Numbered from the stretch's first letter, positions 9,736-18,979 are shown. The stretch is DNA of 64,000 nucleotides from Cobetia sp. L2A1 (GCF_009796845.1 NZ_CP047025.1:4030001-4094000), one strand, 5' to 3'. The notes: generated from the sequence alone by a model not told the origin. Numbers and translations: made by a program.

Positions 9736-11877
9736 ATGAGCAAGGTAGGCATGGATGCCACTCATGCCGGGCCAGCCAGCGCCGGCGTATTCGCCAAAGG
9801 GGCGCTGGCACAGCCACTGGACAGCCTCACTGGTGTTGGCCCCGCGCTGAGCGAGAAGCTGTCGCGACTGGCACTGGAGCGCGTCGCGGACCTGCTGTTC
9901 CATCTACCGCTGCGCTATCAGGACCGCACGCGCGTCACGCCTATCGGTACGCTCAAAAGCGGTATGGAGGCCGTTGTCGAGGGCGAAGTGACCGCCTGTG
10001 ATGTCATTGCAGGACGCAGGCGTAGCCTACTGGTCCGCCTGCGCGATGGCAGTGGCATCCTCAGCCTGCGCTTCTTCCACTTCTCGCCAGCGCAACAACA
10101 ACAGTTTCAGTGCGGCTTTACGCTGCGCTGTTTCGGCGAAGCTCGTGCTGGTGCGACGGGGCTTGAAATCTACCATCCGGAGTACCGTCTGATCGGGCAA
10201 GGCGCGGCACCGGTGGAAGACCACCTCACCCCTATCTATCCGACGACCGAGGGGCTCAATCAAGCACGGCTACGTGCCTTGATCGCTCAGGCGCTCAAGC
10301 AGTTGGAAGAAACACCGGAAGACTTGCCGGACCTGATTCCCGAGGTGCTGCGCACTCGCTTCCGCCTTCCCGGCGTGATCGAGTGTCTGCGCTTTCTGCA
10401 TGAGCCGCCGCCGGATGCCCCCGTCGAGCAGATGAGCGCTGGTGTACACCCCAGTCAACGACGGTTGGCACAGGAAGAATTGCTCGCGCATCAACTGAGC
10501 CTGCGCCAGGTGCGGGCACGCATCCAGAAAGATGGTGCGCCGCCGCTGACGGCAACGGGTGGCCTGGGCGCGCGCTTCCTCTCCCAACTGCCTTTCTCAC
10601 TGACTGGTGCCCAGCGGCGCGTACTCGATGAAGTGCGGCGTGATCTGGCGCGCGAAGTACCCATGCTCCGCCTGGTGCAGGGCGATGTGGGGTCGGGCAA
10701 GACAGTCGTGGCCGCGATGGCGGCGCTGATCGCGATTGGCGGTGGCTGTCAGGCGGCGTTGATGGCGCCCACCGAGATTCTGGCCGAGCAGCATTATCGC
10801 AACTTTCGTGAGTGGCTGGAGCCGCTGGGCATCGAGGTCGCGTGGCTGGCGGGCAAGCTCAAGGGCAAGGCGCGACTGGATACCAAGGCCGCGATTGCTG
10901 ATGGTCGCGCGCGCATGGTGGTGGGGACGCATGCGCTCTTCCAGGCAGATGTGATCTTCCAACGGTTAGGGTTGGCGATTGTGGATGAGCAGCATCGCTT
11001 CGGCGTGCATCAACGTCTCGCACTGCGCGAAAAGGGGGAGGCTGGCGGCCTGACGCCGCATCAGCTGATCATGACCGCGACGCCGATTCCGCGCACGTTG
11101 GCGATGAGCGCCTACGCGGATCTCGACCTGTCGGTGATTGATGAGTTGCCACCAGGGCGGACACCGGTGCAAACCGTCGCCGTGGCTGATCCGCGTCGTC
11201 CACAGGTAATCGAACGCATCCGTGCTGCCTGCGCCGAGGGACGTCAGGCCTACTGGGTGTGCACGTTGATCGAGGAATCGGAGGTGATGACCTGTCAGGC
11301 CGCCGAGGCCACGCGCGACGAGCTGACAATAGCCTTGTCGGAGCTGTCCGTCGGCCTGATTCATGGGCGCATGAAAGCCGCCGAGAAAGCCGAGGTGATG
11401 GCACAGTTCAAGGACGGCGTACTTGATCTGCTGGTTGCCACGACGGTGATCGAGGTCGGGGTCGATGTGCCCAATGCCAGTCTGATGGTGATCGACAATC
11501 CTGAACGGCTCGGCCTGTCGCAGCTTCACCAGCTACGTGGGCGGGTCGGACGCGGCAGTACCGAGAGCTTCTGCGTACTGCTCTACCATCCGCCCCTGTC
11601 GCAGAACTCCAAACAGCGATTGGCAGTGATGCGCGAGACGTCGGACGGCTTCAAGATTGCCGAGAAAGATCTCGAACTGCGCGGGCCAGGCGAGGTGCTT
11701 GGAACGCGTCAGACGGGGCTTGCCAGCATGAAGATCGCGGACCTTGAGCGTGACAGTGATCTGATCGCGATCACCACGACGCTGGCCGATGCGCTGCTCA
11801 ATGAAGCGCCTCAGGCTGCCGAGCCGCTGATCCGTCGCTGGCTGGGCGAAGCGGCAGGCCAATACGGTGCGGTGTAA
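9736..11877 (+). CDS. recG: ATP-dependent DNA helicase RecG
   Basis: 713 residues. The N-terminal wedge/OB region begins LDSLTGVGPALSEKLSRL and includes DLLFHLPLRYQDRT. The superfamily 2 helicase core has Walker A GDVGSGKT near residue 316, the DEQH box near 417 (IVDEQHRFGVHQR), motif III MTATPIPRTLAM, and the RecG/Mfd-type LHQLRGRVGRG motif VI. RecG regresses stalled forks and branch-migrates Holliday junctions. ATG 9736 is chosen by fit to the family; no strong ribosome-binding site is visible, and ATG 9751 is possible. The gene ends at a large convergent hairpin. Confidence 0.95.
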   Translation: MSKVGMDATHAGPASAGVFAKGALAQPLDSLTGVGPALSEKLSRLALERVADLLFHLPLRYQDRTRVTPIGTLKSGMEAVVEGEVTACDVIAGRRRSLLVRLRDGSGILSLRFFHFSPAQQQQFQCGFTLRCFGEARAGATGLEIYHPEYRLIGQGAAPVEDHLTPIYPTTEGLNQARLRALIAQALKQLEETPEDLPDLIPEVLRTRFRLPGVIECLRFLHEPPPDAPVEQMSAGVHPSQRRLAQEELLAHQLSLRQVRARIQKDGAPPLTATGGLGARFLSQLPFSLTGAQRRVLDEVRRDLAREVPMLRLVQGDVGSGKTVVAAMAALIAIGGGCQAALMAPTEILAEQHYRNFREWLEPLGIEVAWLAGKLKGKARLDTKAAIADGRARMVVGTHALFQADVIFQRLGLAIVDEQHRFGVHQRLALREKGEAGGLTPHQLIMTATPIPRTLAMSAYADLDLSVIDELPPGRTPVQTVAVADPRRPQVIERIRAACAEGRQAYWVCTLIEESEVMTCQAAEATRDELTIALSELSVGLIHGRMKAAEKAEVMAQFKDGVLDLLVATTVIEVGVDVPNASLMVIDNPERLGLSQLHQLRGRVGRGSTESFCVLLYHPPLSQNSKQRLAVMRETSDGFKIAEKDLELRGPGEVLGTRQTGLASMKIADLERDSDLIAITTTLADALLNEAPQAAEPLIRRWLGEAAGQYGAV

Positions 11878-11885
11878 GTACGCAT

Positions 11886-11939
11886 CTCAACGACAAAGCG
11901 CACTGATGGCGGAAACCATCAGTGCGCTTTGTCGTTGAG
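11886..11939. terminator. Perfect 24-bp hairpin between convergent recG and yccS
   Basis: Arms 11886-11909 and 11916-11939 are perfectly complementary over 24 bp around a 6-nt loop. It begins 8 nt after the recG stop and lies 40 nt from the yccS stop, so it probably terminates both. The stem is unusually long and a following T-run is weak (TCCTCTTTTC on plus). Confidence 0.8.
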
Positions 11940-11979
11940 TCCTCTTTTCGCTCAGTCATCAACTTGGCCAACACTGGTG

Positions 11980-14232
11980 TCAGCTGGCGCGACTGGACTT
12001 GATCAATGCTTCGGCGGCTGCCTCCAACGGCTTGAGCTGACGCAGGATGAAGGCCAGCTGTGCTGCAGCCTGACGTCCACTGGCAGCTTCAATCTGCTCG
12101 GCCTCACTATCCAGAGCATCCGCCTCACCTTCACTATCCAACGTCAGCACCACATCTTCTCCCGCCTCCAGCTGCTCGCCCAGCGCCATCAACTGCTGGC
12201 TGAGAAGATCGCCATGATGCAATAGCGTCTTGATCCCGCTACTGGCGGCCGCCGTCGCTTCCAACTCGCCACGATGTGCCGCCAGTGCAGATAGATACCC
12301 CAGCAGCGTGTGTGCTTGCAGCAGGAACCCGAAGCCCGGCTCTACATCGCGCCGGAAGTGGCCTGGCTCCTTGCGGGCAGTTGCCAGCAGATTGGAAAAG
12401 GTAGCATCGGCGTTATGAGCATTGCGCCGCGCCAGGCGATAGGCCAGGTCATCGCGCTTGCCATGACGGTATTGCGACAATACCTCGCCCAGATAACGAC
12501 CGCTGGTCTTGAGGCTGATACCAGCCTGTCGATAGAGCTTGCGCCCTTGCCAATCCGGCAGAATCAGCACGACGGAAAGCCCCGCCAGCAATCCACCGAC
12601 CAGGGTGTCGAACAGTCGCGGCCAGATGAGATCGAAGCCATCCCCTACCTGATTGAAGCAGGCGAGTACCATCAAGGTGATGGCAGCCGTCGCCAGTGTG
12701 TAGCGTGTGCCACGGGTCGCAAAGAACAGCACTCCCGCAACGACCGCAATACCGGCCTGCATGGTGGGGGAGGGAAACAGGCTGATCAACGCCCAGCCTG
12801 CCACCAGCCCGACCAAGGTACCGAGAATCCGTTGTGCCAACGTGCGGCGGGTATCCCCGTAGCTAGGACGGCACACGAATAGTCCGGTCAGCAGAATCCA
12901 GTAACCCTGTGTCGGGTGCACAGCCAACAGTACGCCATAACCGGCAACCAACGTGGCCGTCAGTCGCAATGCATGACGGAAGATGGGGGAGCGCGTATTC
13001 AGATGGTTGCGAATGCGCTCGACAATGTCCTTGGCACCACTCGGAGAGCGATCAAACAGGCTGTTATCGCTCTCATGTGTCACGGCTTCAAGATCACTCA
13101 ATCGCGCGATCTGCCCTTCAATCAGACGAAGATTGCTGGTCAGTCCTTCCAGCGCCTGCATCAAGTGCTGCCATTCCGGTCGCTGCTGTTGCTTGAGATA
13201 GTTCAAAGAGGCATTGAGGTCTTCCAATGCCTGCTGGCTGTCGCTGGCATCAAACGGCTGGCGCATCAGCAGTGCCTTCCCCAGCCCCTTGCAGGCACGG
13301 CCCTGCTGCTCCAATAGCCGCTGACAGCGGAACAGGATGTCGTGATGGAAGAAGGCATCCGTCAGCTGACCGTAGGGGTAGTGGCTGGAACTGGCACGCT
13401 CATGCAGATCTTGAGCAATGAAATAGAGCCGCAGATAGCGGTCCAGCTTGGTGGTATCACGCCGACCGGCCAGACGCCGGAATACCATTTCCTTGGTCTG
13501 GTTGAGCGCCACGACCACGCGACCGTTCTGCTCGGCGAGTGCCAGCCGGCGCGCGGATTGATCAACATTGCGCAGCGGCTCGAATAATTGCGCCTTGAGA
13601 ATCAGGTAGCGGCCCAGCTCACGGTAGAGCATCGCCATGCTGTGCTTGAGTGGTTGACGTGAAAACAGCGCGCACCACAGTACCGACAACAGGCCGTACC
13701 AGGTCGCACCGATCACCAGCAGCATCGGCTGTACCAGATTGATGCCAAGGCCCGGCTCGCGCAGCCATGACGGCAAGCTCTGCTCAAGCAAGGCGATACT
13801 GCCATCGCCGTGCTGCTGCTCCAGGCTGATCATGGTGTAGACAGCCAGAATCAGTGATGCCCGCGCAATGGCGCCATAACGGGCATCCACCGCGCCCAGC
13901 ATGATCATCGAGAAGGTCGCCAGCGCCAGTCCGATCACAAAGGGTACCGGCATGCCGAACAGGAGCTCTACCGACACTGAAGCAATGCTGAAACACGCCA
14001 GCGTCATGCCTAGTGCTCGTAATCTGCCGCGCCAGTGATCATCGGTTTCAGCCAGTCCCGAGGCAATCACGCCGAGAAATAGCGGAATCACCAGCGCCAT
14101 CTCATCGAACCAGAAACCGACCCCCATCACACCGCCCAACGCGATCAGCATGCGCAGAGAGTAACTGAAGGCATCCAGCGTCCATAAGCGACGCAACGAA
14201 TGCAGAAGGGAGTGCCAAAGGGAATGAGTCAT
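11980..14232 (-). CDS. yccS: YccS/YhfK family inner-membrane protein (FUSC domain)
   Basis: 750 residues. An N-terminal block of about six hydrophobic segments (from LRMLIALGGVMGVGFWF to SVLWCALF) is followed by a long cytosolic helical region and a second block of hydrophobic segments (LTATLVAGYGVLLAVHPTQGYWILLTGLFV through VGGLLAGLSVVLILPDW), then a soluble helical tail. This is the duplicated layout of YccS and the FUSC superfamily, which includes aromatic-acid exporters such as AaeB. YccS itself has no proven substrate. Its length of about 720-750 fits. The start ATG follows a GGAA, and the gene converges on recG. Confidence 0.88.
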   Translation of the reverse strand: MTHSLWHSLLHSLRRLWTLDAFSYSLRMLIALGGVMGVGFWFDEMALVIPLFLGVIASGLAETDDHWRGRLRALGMTLACFSIASVSVELLFGMPVPFVIGLALATFSMIMLGAVDARYGAIARASLILAVYTMISLEQQHGDGSIALLEQSLPSWLREPGLGINLVQPMLLVIGATWYGLLSVLWCALFSRQPLKHSMAMLYRELGRYLILKAQLFEPLRNVDQSARRLALAEQNGRVVVALNQTKEMVFRRLAGRRDTTKLDRYLRLYFIAQDLHERASSSHYPYGQLTDAFFHHDILFRCQRLLEQQGRACKGLGKALLMRQPFDASDSQQALEDLNASLNYLKQQQRPEWQHLMQALEGLTSNLRLIEGQIARLSDLEAVTHESDNSLFDRSPSGAKDIVERIRNHLNTRSPIFRHALRLTATLVAGYGVLLAVHPTQGYWILLTGLFVCRPSYGDTRRTLAQRILGTLVGLVAGWALISLFPSPTMQAGIAVVAGVLFFATRGTRYTLATAAITLMVLACFNQVGDGFDLIWPRLFDTLVGGLLAGLSVVLILPDWQGRKLYRQAGISLKTSGRYLGEVLSQYRHGKRDDLAYRLARRNAHNADATFSNLLATARKEPGHFRRDVEPGFGFLLQAHTLLGYLSALAAHRGELEATAAASSGIKTLLHHGDLLSQQLMALGEQLEAGEDVVLTLDSEGEADALDSEAEQIEAASGRQAAAQLAFILRQLKPLEAAAEALIKSSRAS

Positions 14233-14428
14233 GAAGTGTTCCGGGACAAGAGCGCCGAGCCGCGCATTAGACTTTAGATTTATATCGCTAGCATATCATC
14301 CTGTCGAGCCGCGTCCGAGCACTGCTCGATCTCCACTGCGTTGGTAGCCCCGTGAGCGGCACACGCCATCATTCGTGGCACCCTGACATGGCACCAACGA
14401 CCTTCACTGACTGTCATGGAGACTCTCA

Positions 14429-14833
14429 ATGCATCCCCTTATCGAACGCGTCACTGGCTCTCTTGGTCTATCACCGGACATTGCCGAACAGGCGATCGGC
14501 ACAATTCTCAAATTTATCCGTGAACAAGGCCCCGATGGCCCGGCAGCATCACTGCTGAACGCAATCCCGGGCGCTGAAGGCCTGATAGGCAGTGCAGGAG
14601 AGGATGATTCCGGTGGCGGTGGCCTGCTGGGCGGCCTGATGGGGGCCGCCAGTGCCTTCACGGGCGGTGGTGGTGCCATGGCGCTGGGCCAGAAGCTGAT
14701 GGGGCTGGATTTGAGCATGGACCAAGCGCGTGGTGTCGCCGATGAAACTCTCACCTATGCACGCGAAGAAGCCGGCGATGGTGTGGTTGATCAAGTACTC
14801 GACGGCATTCCTGGCCTCAAGCAGCTATTGTGA
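14429..14833 (+). CDS. Small glycine-rich protein of unknown function (DUF2267/DUF2780-like)
   Basis: 134 residues. The N-terminus, LIERVTGSLGLSPDIAEQAIGTILKFI, looks like a helical DUF2267-type repeat and is followed by ASLLNAIPGAEGLI. The middle is glycine-rich and flexible (residues about 53-80). The end, LSMDQARGVADETLTYAREEAGDGVVDQVLDGIPGLKQLL, repeats the helix-then-IPG pattern. No signal peptide or enzymatic motif is visible. It is flanked by its own terminator and not in an operon. The family assignment is from memory of pattern and is tentative. Confidence 0.7.
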   Translation: MHPLIERVTGSLGLSPDIAEQAIGTILKFIREQGPDGPAASLLNAIPGAEGLIGSAGEDDSGGGGLLGGLMGAASAFTGGGGAMALGQKLMGLDLSMDQARGVADETLTYAREEAGDGVVDQVLDGIPGLKQLL

Positions 14834-14857
14834 GCCAACGCCTCTCCGCATCATGAG

Positions 14858-14890
14858 AAACGCCCCGCTGATCAGATCAGCGGGGCGTTT
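14858..14890. terminator. Bidirectional Rho-independent terminator
   Basis: A perfect 15-bp stem (14858-14872 with 14876-14890) has a 3-nt loop, G+C-rich inside with AAA/TTT ends. It serves the glycine-rich gene on plus and the 14922-15278 gene on minus. Confidence 0.9.
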
Positions 14891-14921
14891 TATGTGGCGT
14901 CCACCTGGCGTGTGGTGCGCG

Positions 14922-15278
14922 TCAGCGAATGCGTTTGAGCAGCGACTGCAGACGATTGAGTTGCGCGGAATCCCCTACCAATCGAATGCGCTGCTCCATC
15001 ATGCCCTGCATGAAGGCCTTGGGAGATGGCTTGAGCAAAAAGGCCACGGCACTGTTGGCATCGGCAAATCGCAGCTCTAGATCCGTATCCACCGGCAGGC
15101 CGGGGGCAGCACTGATTCCCGACTCCGACATCCGGTAGTGACGAGCAATACGCATGTCTTCCGTCGCGACACCCCAATCCAGTGGGCGAGACTGGAGTTG
15201 TGCCCGAAACTCGGGGTCACGCTTGAAGGCCCGCTTGAGCAGCAGACCCAATACCCAGAGCAGTATCTTGAGCTTCAT
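14922..15278 (-). CDS. Small uncharacterised protein with SCP2-like features
   Basis: 118 residues. The N-terminus (MKLKILLWVLGLLLKRAFKR) is a short hydrophobic amphipathic helix, followed by DPEFRAQLQSRPLDWGVATEDMRIARHY and, near the end, FADANSAVAFLLKPSPKAFMQGMMEQRIRLVGD. The phrase about a small amount of substrate-like binding before a final helix resembles SCP-2 sterol-carrier-like domains found in many proteobacterial hypotheticals, but I cannot verify this. It keeps the position of short unknown genes between recG and hup in Pseudomonas (from memory). The function is unknown. Confidence 0.7.
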   Translation of the reverse strand: MKLKILLWVLGLLLKRAFKRDPEFRAQLQSRPLDWGVATEDMRIARHYRMSESGISAAPGLPVDTDLELRFADANSAVAFLLKPSPKAFMQGMMEQRIRLVGDSAQLNRLQSLLKRIR

Positions 15279-15333
15279 GGCGTCATTCCTTGAACAACAG
15301 GGGAGTCAGCGACGGGCCCAACGAGCAAATCAT

Positions 15334-15372
15334 GAAAATGCCACCGACCCCGCAAGGCGGAGCCGATGGCAT
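15334..15372 (-). terminator. Rho-independent terminator of hup
   Basis: On the minus strand a 15-bp stem with G-U pairs (15372-15358 with 15352-15338) is followed by TTTT. It begins 43 nt after the hup stop. Confidence 0.75.
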
Positions 15373-15414
15373 CGTCAATGACTCTCAGCAAGGGCGCGTC
15401 GCCGCGTACCAGCG

Positions 15415-15687
15415 TTATTTGGTCACTGCATCCTTCAGCGACTTGCCTGGCTTGAAGGCCACCGTCTTGCTGGCGGGGATGGTCAACGGCTTGCCTGTCT
15501 GGGGGTTCTTGCCAGTACGGGCCGCACGCTGACGCACAGTGAAGGAACCGAAACCGATCAGTGATACATCATCGCCCTTGGCAACGGTGTGAGTGATCTC
15601 GTCGAGAATCACGTTCAGCACCTGACTAGCCTTGTCCTTGGACAGATCTGCACGCTCGGCGATGGCCGCAGCGAGTTCTGGCTTGCG
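15415..15687 (-). CDS. hup: HU family nucleoid DNA-binding protein
   Basis: 90 residues with the HU signature. It begins MRKPELAAAIAERADLSK, with VSLIGFGSFTVRQRAARTGKNPQTG as the DNA-binding arm and the conserved FKPGKSLKDAV at the end. HU dimers bend and compact DNA and assist replication and recombination. ATG 15687 is preceded by a perfect AGGAGG at 7 nt; the open frame to 15720 is therefore not the start. It is monocistronic, with a terminator after it. Alpha or beta type cannot be decided, so the general symbol is used. Confidence 0.95.
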   Translation of the reverse strand, partial: RKPELAAAIAERADLSKDKASQVLNVILDEITHTVAKGDDVSLIGFGSFTVRQRAARTGKNPQTGKPLTIPASKTVAFKPGKSLKDAVTK

Positions 15688-15934
15688 CATGAAAAGCCCT
15701 CCTGGTTTGGCATTATGCACGGGCGGCTAAGCCGCCGATTTCATTGTTGTTCTTGCTAGCGATGACACATGGCTGTGACGCAATTCGCCACCCAAAGAGT
15801 CTTGAACCGGGCAACGGCCTACGGCAGCAACTCGTCATGCGGGGTCCGCTCGGCACTCTTTCTCGCGGAGTCTTCACTATCGTGCCTGATCGAGCTGACA
15901 GCAAGCGACTTGCGACCAACGGCCATGACAAACC

Positions 15935-17119
15935 CTAGCCTAACAATGGCGGCGCTTGCCGCGCTAGCACGACTTTCCGGCGAACGGCGGTGCCTGTCAA
16001 TGCATATCCGATCAAGCGTTCGTTTTTATCCAACGCCAGCGCTTCAAGATTATCGCCCTCGCCACTGATTTCCCAATGTGCCACCGCACTGCGCGGTGGA
16101 TACGCCACCACTGGCAAGGCAGGCGTCTTGACCAGCACAGGCCAGGCTTTCCAGTCGAGCACACTGCTCTCGCCACACAGGTTGGCCGCCAGCGTGCGCG
16201 CAGCCATCTGTAGCGGCTGGACATACATGGCATTGACACCCTCGACACTCGCACAGTCACCCAATGCCCAGACATGCGGCTGCGAGGTGGCCAGATGACG
16301 ATCAACCCGGATACCGTCACCCCCGGCGCTCAAGCCAGCTTCCTGCGCCAACCGGATACGCGGCGCGAGCCCAGTGGCAAGTAATACCAGCGACCCTGAC
16401 AACTGCCGTCCACTCTGCAAGCGGATAGCGACCGGCGCAGTGGCGTCGTCGTTGCCCGTTATTGACTCGACCATCTCACCCTGCAGACGCTTGAGACCGA
16501 TGCCATCGAGGGCCTTGCCGAGACGTTGTCCAAGCGCCTGAGGCAGTAGGCCATCAAGCGGCGTCTCTTCTGGGGCTACCAGCGTGACGGAGTGTCCAGC
16601 GGCGGTCAGATCATTGGCATATTCACAGCCGACCAGACCCGCGCCGACAATCACCACATGCCCTGCTTCGCCCTGCTCACGAGCCGTCGTCAATGCGGCG
16701 CTGAAGGCAGCATAATCGTCCAGATCATTGATGCTCATTACGCGCGACGCGGCAGCCGCCTCAACCGGGAAGGGTCGGCGTGGTGCGGCACCGACGGCCA
16801 GTACCAGCTCGTCGTAATGCAGACATTCTTCACCGAGCCATAGCTGGCGGGCAGCCGTATCGATGGCAGTAACCCGCTGGTGAGTACGTAGCTCAGCGTT
16901 CAACTCATCCACCAGTGCAACCGGTGCCTGATGCGAGAGTGTCTTCCTCGTCATGCCCTTGGCAAAGGCCGTCGACAACAATGGCTTGGAATAGTCATGG
17001 CCGCTGTCCTGACTGACGAGTATCAGTCGGCTGTCCTTGTCACGGGCACGCAGAGCACGGGCCAGACCGATACCGGCCATGCCGGTACCAATGATGACAA
17101 GGGTGCGGGGGTCACGCAT
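15935..17119 (-). CDS. FAD/NAD(P)-dependent oxidoreductase, rubredoxin-NAD+ reductase type
   Basis: 394 residues. A first dinucleotide fold binds FAD (VIIGTGMAGIGLARALR), with HYDELVLAVGAAPRRP, then a second binds NAD(P)H (VVIVGAGLVGCEYANDL), then LATGLAPRIRLAQEAGLS and the FAD-contact motif HVWALGDCASVEG. The order and position between hup and ubiC match rubredoxin reductase (rubB/alkT) of Pseudomonas, which passes electrons from NADH to rubredoxin. ATG 17119 has AGGAG at 8 nt. No rubredoxin gene (two CxxCG knots) is encoded beside it, unlike the Pseudomonas rubA1-rubA2-rubB set, so its partner must be elsewhere or different. Confidence 0.82.
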   Translation of the reverse strand: MRDPRTLVIIGTGMAGIGLARALRARDKDSRLILVSQDSGHDYSKPLLSTAFAKGMTRKTLSHQAPVALVDELNAELRTHQRVTAIDTAARQLWLGEECLHYDELVLAVGAAPRRPFPVEAAAASRVMSINDLDDYAAFSAALTTAREQGEAGHVVIVGAGLVGCEYANDLTAAGHSVTLVAPEETPLDGLLPQALGQRLGKALDGIGLKRLQGEMVESITGNDDATAPVAIRLQSGRQLSGSLVLLATGLAPRIRLAQEAGLSAGGDGIRVDRHLATSQPHVWALGDCASVEGVNAMYVQPLQMAARTLAANLCGESSVLDWKAWPVLVKTPALPVVAYPPRSAVAHWEISGEGDNLEALALDKNERLIGYALTGTAVRRKVVLARQAPPLLG

Positions 17120-17340
17120 GGCGCCGTCTCCTGAAAGTCGATCTGAAGGCAAGGGAGTCACAGCATACCAGTCTGCCACCATCGTCGGCTTGCGGTGCGA
17201 CACGCACACACCAAATGCGGAGATATCGCTGATATGTCGCGCGTGCGCTGCCGATTTATGGCGGGGTTACCCAGGCGGCGCCACTGCCTGAGCATGCTAG
17301 ACTCGCCTCTTGTCACCTGACAGGGAATAGGGAATCCATC

Positions 17341-18018
17341 GTGGTCTGTCACTCTTCTTCACTTGCCGTTTCCACGCCATCGCTCTCACAGACGACGCAC
17401 GGCGGTACGCCTCTCAACCTGCTCGAGTCAGCAAGCGACCAGTTAGCAACGCCCTCATCGATAGCGTGTGAGGCCTCTACGCCGCGTCGTCACTGGCAGC
17501 CGGCGGCGGTCTTGAAGGGGGTGATGTCCGCAGGTTGGTGGCCATGGTTATCTTCCCGCGGCTCACTGACTCAGCGTCTGGACACTGCCATGCGTGCAAG
17601 CGACGGTGTCGGCCTGCGCGTCCGCCTATTGCTGCAAGACACCGGCCCAGCCCGCTGTGATGAAGCCCGCCTGTTGGGCGTCAGCGGGCGGCGGCATGTC
17701 TGGCGGCGCGAGGTGGCGCTGTGTCACGGCGATACACCTTGGGTGATTGCCCGCTCGCTGGCAGCGCTGGACGTGGCGCACAGTCATCGACTCTCGACGC
17801 TCGGCGAGCGCTCGCTGGGACATTGGCTGTTCCGTCAACCAGATCTGCAACGCAGTGCCATCGATATCAGCCGCGCGCCGCTGTGCCTCTCGAGTCAGCA
17901 GTCATTGGCGATGGTAGACAGCGTATGGATGCGGCGCTCAATGTTTTCCCACGGCCGCTTCCGTGTGCTGGTGCAGGAAGGCTTCACGCCGGCGTTTCAA
18001 GCGGCCATCGGTCTCTGA
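17341..18018 (+). CDS. ubiC: Chorismate lyase UbiC
   Basis: 225 residues if GTG 17341 is the start. It cleaves chorismate to 4-hydroxybenzoate and pyruvate, the first committed step of ubiquinone synthesis. Features seen: WWPWLSSRGSLTQRL near the start of the domain, RRHVWRREVALCHGDTPWVIARSL, and TLGERSLGHWLF, matching the family. The first 55 residues are low-similarity and polar, longer than usual (family 165-190), and no good ribosome-binding site precedes the GTG, so the true start may lie downstream. It is followed closely by ubiA, as in E. coli. Confidence 0.85.
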   Translation: MVCHSSSLAVSTPSLSQTTHGGTPLNLLESASDQLATPSSIACEASTPRRHWQPAAVLKGVMSAGWWPWLSSRGSLTQRLDTAMRASDGVGLRVRLLLQDTGPARCDEARLLGVSGRRHVWRREVALCHGDTPWVIARSLAALDVAHSHRLSTLGERSLGHWLFRQPDLQRSAIDISRAPLCLSSQQSLAMVDSVWMRRSMFSHGRFRVLVQEGFTPAFQAAIGL

Positions 18019-18088
18019 TACCACAGCAGATGACAGTGCCTTGTCAGCCCTTCGATTACCTTTTTGCGCAGCCCGTTCAGGAGTCCTG

Positions 18089-18979
18089 ATGTCCGCGTCA
18101 TCCCCCTCGCCCGCCGCTCGTCCATCCCGCCTGGCCGACTATCTCGCACTGACACGCCTCGATCGTCCGATTGGCACCTGGCTACTGATGTGGCCAACCC
18201 TTTGGGCACTATGGCTGGCAGCTGATGGCCTACCACAGCGCAATACTCTGCTGATCTTCGTGGCAGGGGTCTATTTGATGCGCGCCGCGGGCTGCGTGAT
18301 CAACGACTACGCCGATCGCCACTGGGACAAGCATGTCGAACGCACCCAGGATCGACCACTGACCTCGGGGCGCATCTCGGAGCGTGAGGCGCTGACCTTG
18401 TTCGGTGTGCTGGTAGCCGCCTCCTTCATACTGGTGTGCTTCACCAATCTGACGACCGTACTGCTGTCTATCGTGGCCGTACTACTGGCCGCCAGCTATC
18501 CCTTCATGAAGCGCTTTCACCACCTGCCGCAAGTCGTGCTGGGCGCCGCCTTTGGCTGGGCGATTCCGATGGCGTTCGCTGCCACCCTGGAAGAGGTACC
18601 AAGCTATGGCTGGTGGTTATTTGCGGCCAACCTGATGTGGACCGTGGCCTACGACACCGCGTACGCCATGGTAGATCGTAATGATGATCTCAAAGTCGGG
18701 ATCAAATCTACCGCCGTGCTGTTTGGCCGTGCCGACAAGCTGATGATCGGCCTACTGCAACTGGGCATGCTGGCGGTACTGATCGGTATTGGCCTGCATC
18801 TCGCGCTGAATATCTTCTACTGGCTAGGGCTGACGGCAGCCGCTGCTACCTTCCTGTGGCAGCAGCGCTTGATTCGCGATCGTGAGCGAGGCCCATGCTT
18901 CCAGGCCTTTCTCAATAATCACTGGTCAGGTCTGCTGATCTCCGTGGGTATCATATTGGCGACCTGGCCAGCGACCTGA
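18089..18979 (+). CDS. ubiA: 4-hydroxybenzoate octaprenyltransferase UbiA
   Basis: 296 residues, a polytopic inner-membrane prenyltransferase of about nine segments. The first Asp-rich motif is INDYADRHWDKHVERTQDRPL and the second is MVDRNDDLKVGIKST; both bind Mg2+-polyprenyl diphosphate. It attaches the isoprenoid tail to 4-hydroxybenzoate supplied by UbiC. ATG 18089 is preceded by GGAG; the open frame to 17963 overlaps ubiC and lacks family similarity. The gap to ubiC is 70 nt with no terminator, so ubiCA is probably an operon. Confidence 0.95.
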   Translation: MSASSPSPAARPSRLADYLALTRLDRPIGTWLLMWPTLWALWLAADGLPQRNTLLIFVAGVYLMRAAGCVINDYADRHWDKHVERTQDRPLTSGRISEREALTLFGVLVAASFILVCFTNLTTVLLSIVAVLLAASYPFMKRFHHLPQVVLGAAFGWAIPMAFAATLEEVPSYGWWLFAANLMWTVAYDTAYAMVDRNDDLKVGIKSTAVLFGRADKLMIGLLQLGMLAVLIGIGLHLALNIFYWLGLTAAAATFLWQQRLIRDRERGPCFQAFLNNHWSGLLISVGIILATWPAT

